NCBI GenBank assembly: GCA_021443235.1 | Contig: JABUUJ010000029.1 | Location: 100,222 to 115,283, forward strand | DNA from: Muribaculaceae bacterium | Lineage (GTDB): Bacteria; Bacteroidota; Bacteroidia; Bacteroidales; Muribaculaceae | Reading direction: 5' to 3' | Length of the DNA stretch: 15,062 nt | Part shown: piece after piece, positions 14,076-15,062 of the stretch | How the letters are laid out: each line of letters opens with the position of its first letter | Numbering within the stretch: position 1 is the first letter of the stretch | The notes under the pieces: model-generated | What the model saw: the letters and a program-made list of their open reading frames with translations, nothing else | What the model was told of the DNA's origin: nothing | Databases searched by the model: none | Program-made: the position numbers and the translations under genes

Positions 14076-14200
14076 TATAAAGCGTTGCTTTAAGAATTGT
14101 TGTGCCTTTCGTGGCAAAGTGTTCCACAAGTGATTTAATATAGTTATAACACGCAATATAACAATAAAATACACTCAAAATATAAAGTAATACTTTAATA
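14076..14200. promoter_or_regulatory. Pair of related palindromes 105 bp apart, candidate operators
   Basis: TATAAAGCGTTGCTTTAAGA (14076-14095) and TATAAAGTAATACTTTAATA (14181-14200) share the form TATAAAG-N5-CTTTAANA; their cores are perfect inverted repeats (TAAAGC-GTT-GCTTTA and TAAAGTA-A-TACTTTA). Their starts are 105 bases apart, about ten helical turns, which would suit looping by one bound dimer pair. They precede the promoter at 14284 and the HTH regulator gene. Confidence 0.45.
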
Positions 14201-14283
14201 TGTTGCGTTTGCAGGCGTTAATAAGCCTGGATGTGTGCTAAATCAAAATAAAATTAGTGAAATTGAAGATTTGCGTTTAAAAA

Positions 14284-14315
14284 TTTGCATATTCCAATAG
14301 TTTGTTTTAAATTTG
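14284..14315 (+). promoter_or_regulatory. Bacteroidota-type promoter upstream of the HTH gene
   Basis: TTTG (14284-14287) and TAAATTTG (14308-14315) are separated by 20 bases, again a full consensus match. The start site would be near 14322, leaving a leader of about 265 bases that carries the hairpins at 14400 and 14460. Confidence 0.6.
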
Positions 14316-14399
14316 CAATTGCAAAATTCAATGATGTTAATAGGGTGTTTGCATTTGTACATCGATTTTTCTGCACTTTTTTAACCGTTTTTCATCATT

Positions 14400-14433
14400 G
14401 TAAATTTTGGGTGATAAACCACACTAAATTTAC
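14400..14433 (+). other. Leader hairpin 1 of the HTH gene
   Basis: GTAAATTT (14400-14407) pairs with AAATTTAC (14426-14433), extended inside by TGG (14408-14410) with CCA (14419-14421) after a 4-base bulge. Confidence 0.45.
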
Positions 14434-14459
14434 GCTCGAGTTTTGCGACACTTTTTGAT

Positions 14460-14512
14460 CCGTTTTTTTGCCTCGTTTTTCTAACCGAAAAATTTCAGGC
14501 AAAATCCAACGG
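14460..14512 (+). other. Leader hairpin 2 of the HTH gene
   Basis: TTTTGCCT (14466-14473) pairs with AGGCAAAA (14497-14504). Inside, TTTTTC (14476-14481) pairs with GAAAAA (14487-14492) around the loop TAACC; outside, CCG (14460-14462) faces CGG (14510-14512). It ends 75 bases before the start codon. No T-run follows, so it is a leader structure rather than a terminator. Confidence 0.5.
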
Positions 14513-14587
14513 AAATATTTTAGCTGGAAATCGCACGTCTTGCCGATGTAGATTTTCCACTGTTATAAAACCAGATTTATTTAACTT

Positions 14588-15062
14588 ATGGACATCGTTT
14601 CTCGACTGAAAAAATTCTTGCAGGATAACAACATTTCTAACTCGCAGTTTGCCGACACCTGCAACATCCCACGGCCCACACTCTCCCAGCTCCTTAACGG
14701 ACGCAACAAGAAGGTGAGCGACGAACTCATTGCCAAGATACATCAAACCTACCCGGCGCTGAACGTGATGTGGCTTATGTTTGGAGATGGCGAGATGTTT
14801 GTTCCAAATGCGAACTCCTCTGCAATGACTTCGGCAACACAACCCGGCGAGATTTCTATAGATTTTGGCATGTCAAGCAACGAACCGAAAAATCCCACAC
14901 GTCAGTCAACAATAAATTTTGCTGCCGACGACACGGTCAATTTCGACCACAACACCCGGCAGGCTCCAGCGGTGCCGACGCCCGCCCCTCGACTCAATAT
15001 TGCAGGCATGCAACGCACCACAGCCCCAGTAGCCCCTCCTGCACAACGAGGCAACGCAACGT
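14588..15062 (+). CDS. HTH transcriptional regulator (3' end cut by window)
   Basis: ATG 14588 opens a frame that stays open to the last base (158 codons). Residues about 1-55 form a Cro/C1-like helix-turn-helix: MDIVSRLKKFLQDNNISNSQ, then FADTCNIPRPTLSQLLNGRNK with the recognition helix RPTLSQLL. YPALNVMWLMFGDGEMF (55-71) matches the motif after the HTH in Bacteroidales repressor-like proteins. From about 73 on the chain is low-complexity, rich in Ser, Thr, Pro, Asn and Ala (for example APAVPTPAPRL), a probable flexible linker to a part outside the window. It resembles phage-repressor-type regulators, but no phage gene is seen. The long structured leader with paired palindromes suggests self-regulation, which is inference. 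Confidence 0.82.
   Translation, partial: MDIVSRLKKFLQDNNISNSQFADTCNIPRPTLSQLLNGRNKKVSDELIAKIHQTYPALNVMWLMFGDGEMFVPNANSSAMTSATQPGEISIDFGMSSNEPKNPTRQSTINFAADDTVNFDHNTRQAPAVPTPAPRLNIAGMQRTTAPVAPPAQRGNAT

Larger units (their letters stand above)
13366..14587. other. 1.2-kb AT-rich region without a convincing protein gene
   Basis: No open frame here looks coded: the longest ones on the minus strand are rich in residues from AT-runs and run through repeats such as the direct pair TTGTGAATTG (13857-13866 and 13871-13880). What it does hold is listed separately: 31-bp-periodic repeats, a hairpin cluster with a perfect terminator, two promoters, paired palindromes and leader hairpins. In addition AGCAGGG (13669-13675) can pair with CCCTGCT (13735-13741) across 59 bases. 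I recognise no tRNA, rRNA or named RNA family. Confidence 0.7.

Noticed and set aside
14588..15062. Prophage or mobile element suggested by a repressor-like HTH gene
   Set aside because: No integrase, attachment repeats, structural genes or insertion-sequence ends are visible, and such HTH proteins are also chromosomal in Bacteroidales.

Overview
The window looks like chromosome from a gut-type member of the Bacteroidales (Bacteroidota), possibly Muribaculaceae. This rests on a Bat (aerotolerance) operon tail, two secreted proteins with type IX secretion (T9SS) C-terminal signals of two different kinds, a LytS/LytTR two-component pair, near absence of Shine-Dalgarno sequences, and promoters of the Bacteroidota form TTTG-N(19-21)-TAnnTTTG. 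The family-level placement is inference; the phylum/order-level one is well supported.

Layout. (1) 1-1492, + strand: the last codons of a probable batD, then batE and a PAP2 phosphatase, with overlapping stop/start codons. (2) 1524-1769, +: a small conserved HTH protein. (3) 1824-6771, +: a LytS-type histidine kinase, a LytTR response regulator, an intergenic gap carrying three direct repeats at an exact 21-bp period followed by a promoter-like element, a receiver-only protein whose phosphoacceptor Asp is replaced by Ser, and six bases later an 885-aa T9SS type A cargo protein with propeller-like repeats. A strong terminator ends this block. (4) 8785-6931, - strand: a membrane PASTA protein followed by an RluA/RluD-family pseudouridine synthase. 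The gap between them holds a 9-bp degenerate repeat that also reads as a 21-codon CxxCxxCxxC mini-ORF, and a 7-bp repeat. (5) 8786-9144: a divergent intergenic region with 14 consecutive 9-bp repeat units. (6) 9145-13365, +: a T9SS type B (gliding-motility-type) secreted protein, then uvrA. (7) 13366-14587: about 1.2 kb of AT-rich DNA with no convincing protein gene but with hairpins, a perfect intrinsic terminator, two good promoters and paired palindromes. (8) 14588 to the right edge, +: the N-terminal part of an HTH regulator, cut by the window.

How it may work together. The most interesting unit is 1824-6771. A membrane kinase would phosphorylate the LytTR regulator; the 21-bp-periodic repeats beside its gene have the geometry of a LytTR operator and sit just upstream of the promoter for the pseudo-receiver and the T9SS cargo. 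I infer a signalling-to-secretion cassette in which the Asp-less receiver may act as a modulator. I recognise no described system with this layout, but no database search was possible. The remaining genes (Bat operon, RluD-like/PASTA pair, uvrA) are ordinary housekeeping functions.
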